This document shows positions 28,241-39,471 of a stretch of 64,000 nt of DNA, one piece after another. The notes below the pieces were generated by a model. It ran no database searches. It saw only the letters and a list, made by a program, of their open reading frames with translations, and was not told the origin of the DNA. Position numbers and translations under genes: made by a program. Numbering within the stretch: position 1 is the first letter of the stretch; the number at the start of each line of letters is the position of its first letter. Source of the stretch: Azolla pinnata (taxonomy: Eukaryota > Streptophyta > Polypodiopsida > Salviniales > Salviniaceae); the NCBI GenBank assembly GCA_037176905.1, contig JBBBWG010018001.1:1-64000 (forward strand), given 5' to 3'.

Positions 28241-30385
28241 AATGAGGCATGTATCATAGAATTGGATCCTTTCTTTCATTTAGTTCCCTTTTGTTTTTTT
28301 TTTAAACAAGAAGTATAAACAGAATGTCGAGATCTCATGTAAGGAATGCATGCACATGAGACCTTAATTTTTTCCTTCCATGTAAATCTAGATCAAAACC
28401 ATTTGAGTCAGCCAATTTACAAAACCTGTATTCAGTTGTCAATCATAAGCTAGCTCATAATCCAACTAATTGTTGGTAAAGATTATTCCAGTGAAAATCA
28501 TAATGTCATTTTTGTACAACCCTACATTGTGTAGTGCATTTTGGATTTAGTTTTGGACGTGGGTAATGTTGGCTTGTGAAGTGGCCCTGGTACAGAAGAA
28601 AAGGTAGGACTGAGGTTCTGTCCTTTTGTGGATCTGCCTTTCTAATAAAGTCCATAACCAGAATCTGAAGGACAATATGGAAGCTTCTTCTGAAGAATAT
28701 GCGATTTAGGAATATTGTCCTTGAACAAGAAGGGCCAATTGCATGCCTTAGATACATTGCCTTTTAAAGATGATGCCTTTTGTCATGCCGATCAGATGCT
28801 GGGAAACACATTTAGAGCAAATGAGTGAAGGATGTGAATACCCCACAGACATTCCAATGGTGCACATGTGACGCATGCACATGCATTGGGAAATTGATCA
28901 GATTTTCGAAGTATTTCTCATCGAATGCAACCAAAGCTTGATTCGGTGTATCGATCGGGTAATCATGCTATTCTAGTAAACGAGGAACAAACAAGTCTGG
29001 TTGAATTTCGATTATGGAATTGAACTTGTGACTATGTTTTTGAAATCGAGGCCGCGTAACAGATCCATCACAACTTGCTAAGCGACATCGGCAGCCATAA
29101 ATAAGCTGGTTGGTGGATTGCTAGAAGTATATTATTCTGTGCTCTGCCCTTATCCACAAGGAGTTTGGAACATAGAGCGATGCTGCTAATGCTGGGTCAT
29201 AAGCTCAAAAGATCTGATTGTTTTGAACTGATTTTGGTAATAATGCACAAGAGCATGGAATGGCCCCATGAAAAATGTCGCTCGTGCATAAAGAGAAGAA
29301 GAAAGGAGTTCCTAAGCTATGTTCCTAAGCTGTGTTCCGCCATATGCAGAAAGATGCGGAACACAAAGAAAACATGTTGGTTCATGGCTCGGAAAAAGTT
29401 CGGGTTTTCTTCTTCAATCTGCTACAGTGGGCTTTGGCTGGTACATCACCCCCCCGACTATTTACTTCGCGTAAAAATCAGGGTATTTTCTGTGCTTGCA
29501 GCAGAATCGTTGGCTTGCTTGCTCGTCTGTCTGTCCAATTGTTTTTTTTGTCCAGGTCGAATTCGTCTATTGTTTTCACCTATGTTCTTTTTGTTATTAC
29601 TCGATCATCATCAGCATCATCATCATCGGCTCGATGAATTGTCACCTCGAAGGATGACAGCTAGTGGTTGGCACGCATGGATCGGTATCCATTTGAATCG
29701 TTGCCGATTCTCAGGCTCGATTGAGCTGTGGAGGGGGTTAAGCGCCTTTGCCACAAACCATGATTTTCAAAAGATTTGTGCCCATTCACAATCCGTTTTG
29801 TCTCTGCGCTCGGGCACCCAATAAGTTTGACCTTGATCAATTGCTTCCTCTCGATTCCGAGGACTGTGTTTGTCGAATCACACTTCTTCTTCTTCGGTAC
29901 ACAAAACACAGGTTAATGATGGAGCTGCTGGTATGATGCCCAACAAATCGACAGGTTTGTCGAATCGCTCTTCTTCTTCTTCTTCTTCTTCTTCTTCTTC
30001 TTTTCTTTTGCAGAAGCTTTGCCCTTCTTCTATCTAGACTGGCCTCCCGTGGGCCTCGGATGCTCTCCTTTCCTTTTGACATAGAAGAGTTTTCTTTCGT
30101 TTCTCTCACCCTGAGATTCCCGTAATGTCGCCCATTCTGCTGCGGTTTTAAGGCGAGGCTCCGGACGACGGCCGTTCCCTCCCCCTTCCTTTTTGGACGA
30201 GTGCGAAACGGGGTTCTTTCGATACGATCGACAGAAGCCTCGTAAAAAAAAAAACACCAAACAAGTCTGTTTCGGTGCAGGAACTGCGTCCATAAGTCTG
30301 TGTCCACTTGGATCGGTTTCGTTTGTCTGCGTCCTTGGAATCGAGAAGGTGCTGAGCTTGGCCATGAAAGATGGGTTTCACCACT
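28241..30385. other. Intergenic, no supported gene
   Basis: The 3' UTR of the OCIA-like gene should occupy the left few hundred bases. A TTC-rich microsatellite lies at about 29963-30007. Several open frames exist (the longest about 29165-29824 on plus and 29837-30424 on minus), but they overlap each other, contain homopolymer or simple repeats and have no splice-supported partners or family resemblance. Confidence 0.6.
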
Positions 30386-31043
30386 TGAGCCGATGATGAC
30401 GGCGGGTGATGGCGATGATGGCAATGGTGGCGATGGTGATGATGGTCACCGCGGTGGTGATGATGGTGATGGCAGTGATGCGATGGTGATGGTGGTGGTG
30501 ATGAGGTGAGGATGATGGTGGGGATGGTGATGGTGATGATGGCAGCGGTGCTGTCATGACATTGATGGTGATGATGGCAGCGGTGCTGTGATGATGGTGA
30601 CGCTGGCGATGATGATGGTGGCGATGGTGACAGCGGTGCTGTGATGATGATGATGGTGGCAATGATGACAGCGGGGCTGTGATGACAATGACAAAGGTGC
30701 TGTGATGACGATGACAGCGGTGATGATGATGATCATGGTGACGGCAGTGCTGTGATGATGATGACGTCGGTGATGATGATGATGGCATCAGTGATGATGA
30801 TGATGGTGGTGGTGGTGATTATGGTGATGATGGTGATGATGGTGATGATGATGGTGATGATGGTGATGATGATGATTGTCGTGGTGATGATGGTGATTGT
30901 GGTGCTTATGGTGATGATCATGATGTTGGTGGTGGTGATGATGATGGTGAGGGTGGTGAGGATGGTGAGGATGGTGAGGATGATTATGATGATGATGGTG
31001 ATGATGGTGATGGTGATGATGGTGGTGGTGGTGATGAGACCAC
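30386..31043. repeat. GATGATGGTG minisatellite array
   Basis: About 650 bp of GATGATGGTGATG simple sequence. Its left two-thirds has a longer unit in which GACAGCGGTGCTGTGATGATG-like blocks (here split as GACAGCGG and GCTGTGATGA) recur irregularly. The right third is nearly pure GATGGT/GATGAT. It is the reverse-complement flavour of the CAT/CAC array at 3256-3592. Confidence 0.92.
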
Positions 31044-31084
31044 CACCACCATTCAAACACAATTTCGACACACCACGATTTGCA

Positions 31085-31115
<31 letters not shown>

Positions 31116-32366
31116 AGACCTGCTTCCCCTCACTTGCGGAGTCACGTGTCTAAGCGGGGGCCTTGCATGTCATGTACATGGACACATTGCGTCGCTAGAT
31201 TAGGGCCTTGCATGCATGTACCATGGGCATTGTGCCGCTAGATTTAGGCCGTAAACGAGGCGCAGGCTACGCGCTCGGAATCGGAGGTGTCGGGATCACG
31301 TTGTGACCACGCTAATGAAGCGCCATTCCTTTGGCTTCTTGTTCTTGTTCTTGTTCTTGTTCTTGTTCTTGTTCTTGTTCTTGGGGCAGGGCTTGAAGTG
31401 ACATCTAAATGTCCCCATATCAGGATCCCACACCTCCTCGCCCCGACTGTAGGAATCTGTGATGGCCCGTAGCCTCCGCGGACCGCCACTGACCGATTAT
31501 CGCTACTTGGTTGTAGGGCTTTAGGCGTACAATCGCTGTGCGAGGATTGAATCGAAGAGCCCTGTTTATTTTCTTCCTGGTAAGGCGGTGGTCAAATTCG
31601 AGCGTCTGATCCTCTTCGTCCAAGCATTTACAGGCACCGGATGATGTTCTTAGGGTTTAGGGCTTTGGGGTTTAAGAAACGGGCTCCGTTAAGAAGCTCG
31701 CATCGGTGCTTCGGATTGCAGACGGCAATCAGGGACGAGAGTGCAAGAGGCTCCGCATCGGACCACAGTGTGAAAGCGGTCGATGGCAAAGGGGACCGAC
31801 AAATGGTGCAATTGTGAGAGTTTAGGGTTTAGGGTTTAGGGTTTTTTTTTTTCTCCCTCCCAAATGTGTGTGTGTATATATATATATACATATTTGCATT
31901 GTATAACATCAGACATTATTACAAAGGGTAGAAATGACTTTGCATCTGTTGTAAAAGAAACAAAAAAATAGCCTCCTCCAAGCTTTCTAAACATGAGAAG
32001 CTAGCTCTGGGCTCTCCTCTCAGACTATGTACTCATAGACACCTAATTAGTTTAGTTGAGGTAATAATTTCGGTTATCGATATCTATTTACTTCCCAGTA
32101 AAAAAAAAGCCGGCACAGGCTCGGAAATGTCCGTGTAAAACAAGCAGTGTGAACGCAGTTCCCCTCGGGCCAAATTAACGAAAGGCAGCCGCGACGGCGA
32201 CGGAGCACGGTGGGCCTGCGAGAGAAATGGACCGATATGTCGTAAAAAAGAAAAGCCGACCGATTTATATCAGGCCGATTCTTCTCTTCTCCTTTGTCTT
32301 GCTGCTTACCCCGGAAATCGATCAATATATAATATAATGTAATATATATATGTACATATATACATA

Positions 32367-32462
32367 GAACGTAACATTTGCAAGCTTCTGGTTTTGCAAA
32401 CACGAATGTAAGTTTGCAAACGTTGCGAATGTTATGTGTGCGTGTGTGTATGTATATGTATG

Positions 32463-32493
<31 letters not shown>

Positions 32494-32506
32494 ATGTATA
32501 TGTATG

Positions 32507-32548
<42 letters not shown>

Positions 32549-32612
32549 TAGAACGTAACATTCGTGGTTTTGCAAACACGAATGTAAGTTTGCAAACGTT
32601 TGCGAATGTTAC
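32367..32612. repeat. Direct repeats flanking a TG/TA microsatellite
   Basis: A segment of about 63 bp (GAACGTAACATT through GGTTTTGCAAACACGAATGT, AAGTTTGCAAACG and CGAATGTTA) occurs at about 32367-32431 and about 32549-32612. Between the copies lie two TGTATGTATATGTATG plus TATATATA plus TGTGTG blocks. Within the right copy, CGTAACATTCG and CGAATGTTACG are a perfect 11-bp inverted repeat. Confidence 0.85.
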
Positions 32613-32627
32613 GAGCGAATGTTGTGT

Positions 32628-32671
<44 letters not shown>

Positions 32672-32773
32672 CTTCGAAACAATTAATCGTAGAAATTACC
32701 CTTTCCTTCGGGGAGGAATTCATTCATATTCCTTAGAATTTGACCGTCTGACTAAAACTTCACCATTCGTCTC

Positions 32774-32879
32774 GTCCGAAGAAGCGTTGCTATTCGCGAT
32801 TTATCGAGTCGTGAATGCTCGAAGAAGTCCGAAGAAGCGTTGCTATTCGCGATTTATCGAGTCGTGAATGCTCGAAGAA
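32774..32879. repeat. Perfect 53-bp tandem duplication
   Basis: GTCCGAAGAAGCGTTGCTAT through GTGAATGCTCGAAGAA is present twice with no visible difference (32774-32826 and 32827-32879). The absence of divergence indicates a recent event or gene conversion. Confidence 0.93.
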
Positions 32880-33139
32880 TCGATTCGTTTCAATCGCGTT
32901 TGCAGCTTGCCAAAGCATGGTTCATTCTAGAATATATATATATATATAGATCGCTCGCTCGCTCGCTTTCACACTTGCGTCGGTGCCCACCAGCTCGCGT
33001 GCCAACACGATTTTAACCAGACCTTTGGATGCGACCGCATCAGGCCGGCCTAAACATCGGCCCCATGTGCTCCCAACCCGCGATCCCAAACCCTCTTCTT
33101 GTCTCCATGCATTTATACATCGGTACACAGGCCCCCGAG

Positions 33140-33720
33140 CTTAGGGTTTAAACCCTAAACCCCAAACCCTAATCCTGCGCCTGAGCTTAGGGTTTCGCCG
33201 AGACCCTGACCACCCCGCAACCGGGAAGAACCCCACCAACCCTAAAAGCCCATGGCTGAGCTTAGGGTTGTATTGAAACCCTAAACCCTGAATCCCGAGC
33301 CCTCGGCCCGGGCTCGGGGCTTGTTTTAAAGCTCCGAACCCCAAACCCTAAACCTGACGCCGAGCCTAGGGTTGATTTAAAACCTAAACCCTAAACCCGA
33401 CGCCGAGCTTTAGGGTTGATTTAAAACCTAAANNNNNNNNNNNNNNNNNNNNNNNNNNNNNNNNNNNNNNNNNNNNNNNNNNNNNNNNNNNNNNNNNNNN
33501 NNNNNNNNNNNNNNNNNNNNNNNNNNNNNNNNTAAAACCTAAACCCTAAACCCGACGCCGAGCTTTAGGGTTGATTTAAAACCTAAACCCTAAACCCGAC
33601 GCCGAGCTTAGGGTTGATTTAAAACCTAAACCCCGAACCCTAAACCCACGGCCGGGGGGCATTTAAACCCTAAACCTGTGGCCGAGCTTAGGGTTTATGG
33701 AAACCCTAAATCCCGAACCC
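33140..33720. repeat. Telomere-derived satellite with an assembly gap
   Basis: A unit of about 44 bp, TTTAAAACCTAAACCCTAAA then CCCGACGCCGAGCTTTAGGG then TTGA, is repeated on both sides of the gap. Each unit carries CCCTAAA on one side and TTAGGG on the other, so the two telomere strands alternate within the unit. The outer parts (33140-33400 and 33620-33720) are degenerate versions with GCTTAGGGTTT. Confidence 0.9.
33433..33532. other. Assembly gap of exactly 100 N
   Basis: The gap sits inside the telomere-derived satellite and the flanking units match. The real array length is therefore unknown and the gap size is a placeholder. Confidence 0.98.
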
Positions 33721-33750
33721 GAGGCTCGACGGCCCGGGCCGGGGCCGGGA

Positions 33751-33853
33751 CACGTGGGCGCGTCCCATTGGCCGGGAGGCGGGGGAGCCCGCCACGTGGC
33801 GCGTCCGGCCGCCCGCCACGTGGCGCTCCTGCCACGTCAGCACCGCCACGTCA
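33751..33853 (+). promoter_or_regulatory. G-box cluster upstream of the LHW-like gene
   Basis: Three CACGTG palindromes (33751, 33793, 33817) and two CACGTCA half-sites (33833, 33847) lie within about 100 bp of GC-rich sequence, with a CCATTGG box between them at about 33764. Two are embedded in the same CCGCCACGTGGCG block. A GA microsatellite (about 33861-33891) and a TTC-rich leader follow. G-boxes are bound by plant bHLH and bZIP factors; use here is inferred from position. Confidence 0.65.
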
Positions 33854-33859
33854 GAGCGG

Positions 33860-33896
<37 letters not shown>

Positions 33897-34758
33897 CCGT
33901 CAGGTGTTCGTTGCCGCCGCCATCGCCATCGCCATCGCCATCGCCGTGGAGCTCTGCTTCTGCTTCTGCTTCTTCTTCTTCTTCTGCTTCTTGCTTCTTG
34001 CTTCTTCATCCCTGTCTGCTTCCTGCTCCTGCTTCCTTCGCCTTTCTTCTTTCTGCTGTCTAGGGTTTCTGAGCACCGCAGCAGCACTTTTTTCTTCGCC
34101 ATCGCTTCTCGAATCTCGCGCCCCCCCCCGGAGAATCTTCTTCACCTTCTTCTTCTTCTTCTTCTTCTTCTTCTTCTTCTTCTTCGTTTTCATCCGCCCT
34201 GCTTGCTGCTGCTTGCTGCTGCGATCTAGGGTTTCTCCCGTTTCTCTTCCTCGCCCTCTTCCTTCCCTGTTCTTCTCCTTTTTCTCTTTTCTCTAGGGTT
34301 TTCTTCCCCCTGCTGCTAAGCTTAGGGTTCTATGCGTTCTGTTTTCCGCCTCTGCTGCTTCTCTCTGTCTGTGCGCCGGAGGTCCTCGCTCCAACCCTAA
34401 TGCTTGCCCTTGCTTTTCTACCATCACGAGGATTCGATCGCGCTTACATCACTGTTTAGGGTTACTGTTAGGGTTTTCCGTAGCTGCCATTATTCTCTCC
34501 GTCCTCGTTCTTCTTCAGCTCTCGCTTCGCCGCGCATATATGTATGCGCCTCGGGCGTTCTGACAACAGATTTTCTGCATTCCCCTCCCGGAAAATTTAG
34601 GGTTTCTGCACCTGCTTGCTTCCCCTCCCCAACAAGAAAAACCCTAATTCTCGACATGTCCGCTCCGCTCCCGCAAATTCCCTGTTTTCTGCATCGGAAA
34701 CCCAAGTCCAGCGCCCAAAGATACTGACCATCTTCTTCGAGTTTCCAGCTCTGAAGCA

Positions 34759-35015
34759 ATGGAGAGCGCTAAGAGCATGCTTGATCTGATCAGAGCTCAA
34801 CTCTTTCTAGCCTTGGCCGAAGGCATAGTGTAAGTCCAGATCAATCAATCCATCAACTGAAACTTTCATCTCTCTTTCTTGACAGAATTTCTCCCCATAG
34901 TGATGGGGATAAACCTGCCGTTGAGCATCTCAGCTCCCCCGAGAAAGAAGAGAGCAAGCTTGCGGAGGAAGCTTGCAGGGAGAGGCTCCTGTCGGGCCAG
35001 TTAGGGTTTTTCTGA
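34759..35015 (+). CDS. Spliced upstream ORF in the LHW-like leader
   Basis: An ATG at 34759 opens a frame (MESAKSMLDLIRAQLFLALA and on) that meets a GTAAGT donor after 34829. Joined to the acceptor at 34885 (TTTCTTGACAG), it continues in frame to a TGA at 35013-35015, giving 66 codons plus stop (exons 34759-34829 and 34886-35015). If the intron is kept, it stops after 24 codons at 34831-34833. It lies upstream of the main bHLH start at 35519. Arabidopsis LHW-family genes are annotated with conserved-peptide uORFs (CPuORF6/7, numbers from memory), so this may be the same regulatory device. The mature leader and translation are not demonstrated. Confidence 0.55.
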
Positions 35016-35196
35016 TCCAGAGAAGAAAAAGCTCCTCCTCTGCAGGAGGAGAGGAGGGAAAGCTAGTGCATTTTTTCCCCTGATCCAAAGGCAGAATACC
35101 AATTACATCCGAGCAGAACAAAAGAAAAAAACTGGTTTGAGTTTCTAGCAGAATCGCTACAACTCTCGCAAAGAATTGCAGGTGCTATTACTGGAA

Positions 35197-35248
35197 GGAT
35201 TAAGCTGTCTATATACTTCCTGGGATTAAGCTGTCTATTTACTTCCTG
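35197..35248. repeat. 26-bp tandem duplication in the LHW leader region
   Basis: GGATTAAGCTGTCTATATAC plus TTCCTG is followed at once by a copy with a single A-to-T change. It lies between the upstream ORF and the main start codon. Confidence 0.85.
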
Positions 35249-35518
35249 GGAGAGCCACCTGCATATCCCCTGAAAGCCTAAACCTTAAACCCTGAACCCT
35301 AATTCGTAGTGCATAATTTGCTGGGTTCAACTCTCCAGCAGGCTCGGTGCTTTCTGGGAAGAATCGGTCAGAACAGTCGAGAAGGATCACTAACACTTCG
35401 TTTCGGTGCAAGTTTTCCTGGCGAGTCCAGTACAATTTCCAGGGCTCTACTGCTTCTGGAAAGCTCTGGAGGGCATCATATCCTTGGTCGAGCGTGGCTC
35501 TTGAGAGCGAAAGGGTCT

Positions 35519-38500
35519 ATGGCTTTGCGGGGGATCCTTAGGAGCTTCTGTTCCAAGTCAACATGGTGCTACGCCGTCTTTTGGAAGCTCAAGGGTCAAC
35601 GCCGAATGTAAGAAATCATCCTCTTTTGCATGTCGAAGACGATCGTGCACAAACGTTTGTATGAGTTCTTGATCGAAATGCCGCCATGTGATTCAAATGC
35701 TATGCTGAATCTGTATGCGGAATCTGTAGTGATACATTTCCATCATTTTGCTCACCCTTCTTTCACTTTTTTTTCCTTTCACAAGGGTCCTGAACTTGGA
35801 AGATGGATTCTACGAGTGTCAGCTACCTGGAACTTGTGATACAACCCACTTCAGGATAAAGGAAATGGACAAAGTAAGCTCTATGGCAAAAGGAAGTTAT
35901 GATCCAGAAGGGAGAATCGAGCCCACCATCTCTAAGATGTCACATACTGCTCATTTTATGGGTGAAGGGTGAGTGTCTTCCTCTTTCACCTACTTGATTG
36001 TTTAATTCTCTCGTTTCAGCTGGCCAAGGTGTTCAATGACACAAATCTAATGAGCTGGCACATGTTTTTGGTAACTTTGTAGTATTGTCGGGCGTGTGGC
36101 CCTTTCTGGGAAATATCAGTGGGTCTTTGCGGATGGTGAAATGAGTAGGTTATCTGGAATAATGTCAGCAAATGTGGATAATGATCCAATCTCTGAAGAG
36201 GTAATCAAACGCAACTGGTGTATTCATTATGCACTCATAGAGACTAAATGTTTGTTCTTTTGGATTGGTGGATCTTTTTAAACAGTACTCATCCAGCTGG
36301 AATTCACAGTTTGCTGCTGGAATCAAGGTATGTGTATATAAATCTGCATTGAGGCAGGCTTCTAATTTAGTTCCATTTTCAGGTGCATAACTTTTCTTTT
36401 CTTGCTGTTGTCAGACAATTGCTATCATTGCTGTTCCTCAAGGGGTTGTGCAACTTGGGTCTACTCAAATCGTAAGCTATTTTAGATAGACGACATATAC
36501 TAAGGGCTAAATGCATGCCTGTATGCCTATGCATTCGAGTATTACTATGCTCATTTTTTCGTGTGTTGTGTCATGTAGATAATGGAGAGTATAGAATGGG
36601 TTAACCATGTTAAATCTTCTTTTGGAGCCCTTCAAAACGTCACGGAGACAGTTTTCCCTGAAATGGATCAGGGAAGGTCAGCATACAAGCCAAAGCCAAT
36701 GGTATGCATTACCTAGAAACACTGAAAAAAGTTTGATAAGGTGAATCAATTATGAGCGGAAGCTTTCCTGCTAGACAATTTCCATTTTCTCATCATTACC
36801 TATTATTTTCATCTTGTGTGGGATGGAAATTGGGCTGACTAGCTAGTGGACCAAAATATCCTGAATGCTGATGCAAACACATGTAAAAAGGACTGACCCA
36901 GCATTGGGCTGTTTTCTCTTGCTGCTTTGTCATGTACAGACTATTGGGCTGCAATCAGTCATTTATGGGAACTCTAGTGCAATGAAAGAGGAATCAAATG
37001 ATTTAAGGGAATCGACAGTTCGGGAACCTACCGAGGCTTTTCATGCTATTCCACATAGATCTTTGGTCGTGCAAGCAAGTGGGATGGGAATGGAGGAAAA
37101 AGATCTTGGACCTGATGGAAAAGCCTTAGGAACGGTTTTGTCTGCGTCAAAACTAGACCCGCCGCATACCAATCAATGCATCTCTTTATCAAGTCAAAAC
37201 ATAAAAAGCACTCACATCAGTGAGGTAAAGGATATCCATTTGGAAAAGGGCTGTACACCTGCATCTCCTATGGTAACATTTAGAAGCATTCCGGGATCTG
37301 AAACAGATGTGATCCTGCCAACATGTTTACACAAGGGGATATTGCTGGAGGATTGCACTGCTGTACACCAATCAAACATGGGCACTGTGGTCCACAATGA
37401 AATTTTGGATATGGAAAGATCTTTTGCTTCAGTCAGTAGGATGGGTTTGCAACAACCAAAATTAGTAGTTACCAATCCAGTGCCATCTTTGAACTTTGAA
37501 CCAAATGCCTCTGTTACAGCTTCAAATTATAATGTCCTGCAAGCTCTTGGGGCTAAGGCTGCTGGTAATAGCGGATATTTCCTAGGATCAAAATTGGAAG
37601 ATATGTCACAGAGTAGCTATACTAGCAGAGAATGTCATGGCCAAAGCATTGCAGATCCAATCCCTCATTCTGGAAGCACTGACGAGAATCAACTTGTACA
37701 AGGACGGAATTGTGAACGTGATTGCTCCTTTGGAATCGGAGATGAGTTATCTGAGGCATTGGGTCCAGGATTCACTCAAGTCCAGGAAAAGGGTGTGACT
37801 GCATACAAGGCAAGACCTGCATCACAGATGCTTGGAAGAGTACATGGATTGCCAGAACAGGGTATTGTTGACGTAGTGCCGAACTGGGTTTCAAGCTTCA
37901 TGAATGAAGAATGGTCCTTTCTAGAGAGCAGACCCGAACCTTTGTTGGATGCTGTGGTCGCTAATGCATCCAGTAGTCATCATTCTGTTTCTACAACCAC
38001 AGACGGCATCATCTCTTGTAAGTCATATTCAGTCATTGATAGTGAAATTTCAGTTCCAAATACTATGAAAGGAGGCAGCTTCAAGCGTGCAAGATGTGAT
38101 CCTTCTTCAAAAGATTGTTTTTCGGAAGGCCTTGTGAAATCATTGCCCATTATCTCTGATGGTGATGTGCACATCCACAGAAAGGTGGATCCAAATTCAA
38201 TGGCCAGTTTTACAGCATCTGCTTGTTATTCACCCTTGAAATCGATTCTCAGTTCTTGGTCAGAAGGCATGCAGAGTATGAAGTCTGGTAGTACACAAGC
38301 TTCACAGTCGAAAAAACCTGAAAATTTAAGCAAAGCTCATAGAAAAAGGGCAAGACCTGGGGAGAGTACAAGACCGAGACCGAAAGATAGGCAACAGATT
38401 CAGGACCGTGTACGAGAACTGAGGGAAATTGTTCCTAATGGATCAAAGGTACTCTTCCGGTACTTCTGTCCTTTCCGGTATGGGTTTATACCTGACAAAC

Positions 38501-39471
38501 TCATAGATGCTTCTTCTTTTTTGTCCTATAACAGTGCAGCATAGATGCATTACTGGAGAAAACCATAAAGCACATGATTTTCCTGCAGAATGTGACTCGA
38601 CATGCTGACAATCTAAAGAAGAATGGAGAACTTACAGTAAGAAAATAGCATCGTCTTCTGTTTCAATTCTGTTTAGCTGTTTGCACGAGGAGTAAAGTTC
38701 TACTATGGCAGGATGATGTGGAGAGTGGAGCAAGCTGGGCGTTTGAATTGAATGGTGAAGAAACAGGGCATCCCATCCTCGTGAAGAATCTCAACCAGCC
38801 TCGTACACTACTTGTGGAGGTACATCACTCTATAGAAAACTCCACTTAAAAGAACAAATTTTGTAGTCTTTTGATGGTGATGATCTTGTGCTACAGATGT
38901 TTTGTGAAGAGAAGAGCCATTTTCTAGAGATTGCAGATGTAATACGAAGTTTGGGGCTTTCCATTCTTAAAGGTGTAATGGAATCTCGTTCTGACAAGAC
39001 TTGGGCACGATTTATTGTAGAGGTAATAATATGAATGCTATCAAATCCTCTTACAGCAATCTCATTTTGAAGTAGGTATAAATTATGCTTCTTTTCTTCA
39101 TGATTTGCATTTCGACGCTAGCCTCACTAATACATTTTGTTATGGGGAAAAACATATATCTAGGGTTTGGGGTATTGCCCCACCTCAGTATAGCTGTCAC
39201 AGAATATATTTTGTTTACTACTATCTTGCACACAACATGATCTATAAATTACTACTGTTGTTAGCAGGCCAACAGAGATATACATCGGATAGAAGTCATG
39301 ATGTCACTCATGCAATTCCTTCATGTCAATGACAATAGTACATCGTCAATGACGGCAGCAAGTCAGTTATCAATTCCACATCAATCTCAACAAACAACTG
39401 ATAGTAGTAACAGCAGCAGTGCGCATACGCAAATCATATGTGGATTTCCCCAACATCTGCTTCACTTGTAA
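35519..39471 (+). CDS. LHW: LONESOME HIGHWAY-type bHLH transcription factor
   Basis: LHW proteins dimerise with TMO5-type bHLH factors to drive vascular cell division; that role is known for Arabidopsis and inferred here. Eleven exons: 35519-35607, 35786-35968, 36083-36200, 36286-36327, 36415-36471, 36579-36701, 36940-38448, 38535-38636, 38712-38819, 38897-39022, 39268-39471. They total 2661 nt, or 886 aa. The conserved N-terminal domain starts LRGILRSFCSKSTWCYAVFW and runs through WVFADGEMSR and IIAVPQGVVQLGSTQIMES. The 503-codon exon 7 encodes a Ser-rich middle part, then the atypical bHLH: the basic region is AHRKRARPGESTRPRPKDRQ and helix 1 is RVRELREIVPNGSK. Helix 2 (CSIDALLEKTIKHMIFLQN) is on exon 8. 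An ACT-like tail region ends at 39471. The start is the only ATG in frame with the conserved N terminus. Confidence 0.93.

Larger units (their letters stand above)
31044..33139. other. Microsatellite-rich spacer
   Basis: It contains (GAA)n at 31087-31115, a 45-bp duplication with GGGCCTTGCATG at about 31158-31248, (CTTGTT)n at about 31338-31385, TTTAGGG tracts near 31652 and 31820-31842, TATA and TG runs at 32430-32545, (CT)n at about 32632-32668, and GCTCGCTC at about 32952. No gene is supported. Confidence 0.7.

Noticed and set aside
29165-30424. Overlapping frames of about 195-220 codons
   Set aside because: They lie on both strands, include homopolymer Arg or Ser runs from microsatellites and resemble no family.
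33140-33720. A true chromosome end
   Set aside because: Telomere motifs occur on both strands, are mixed with other sequence and are flanked by genes on both sides.
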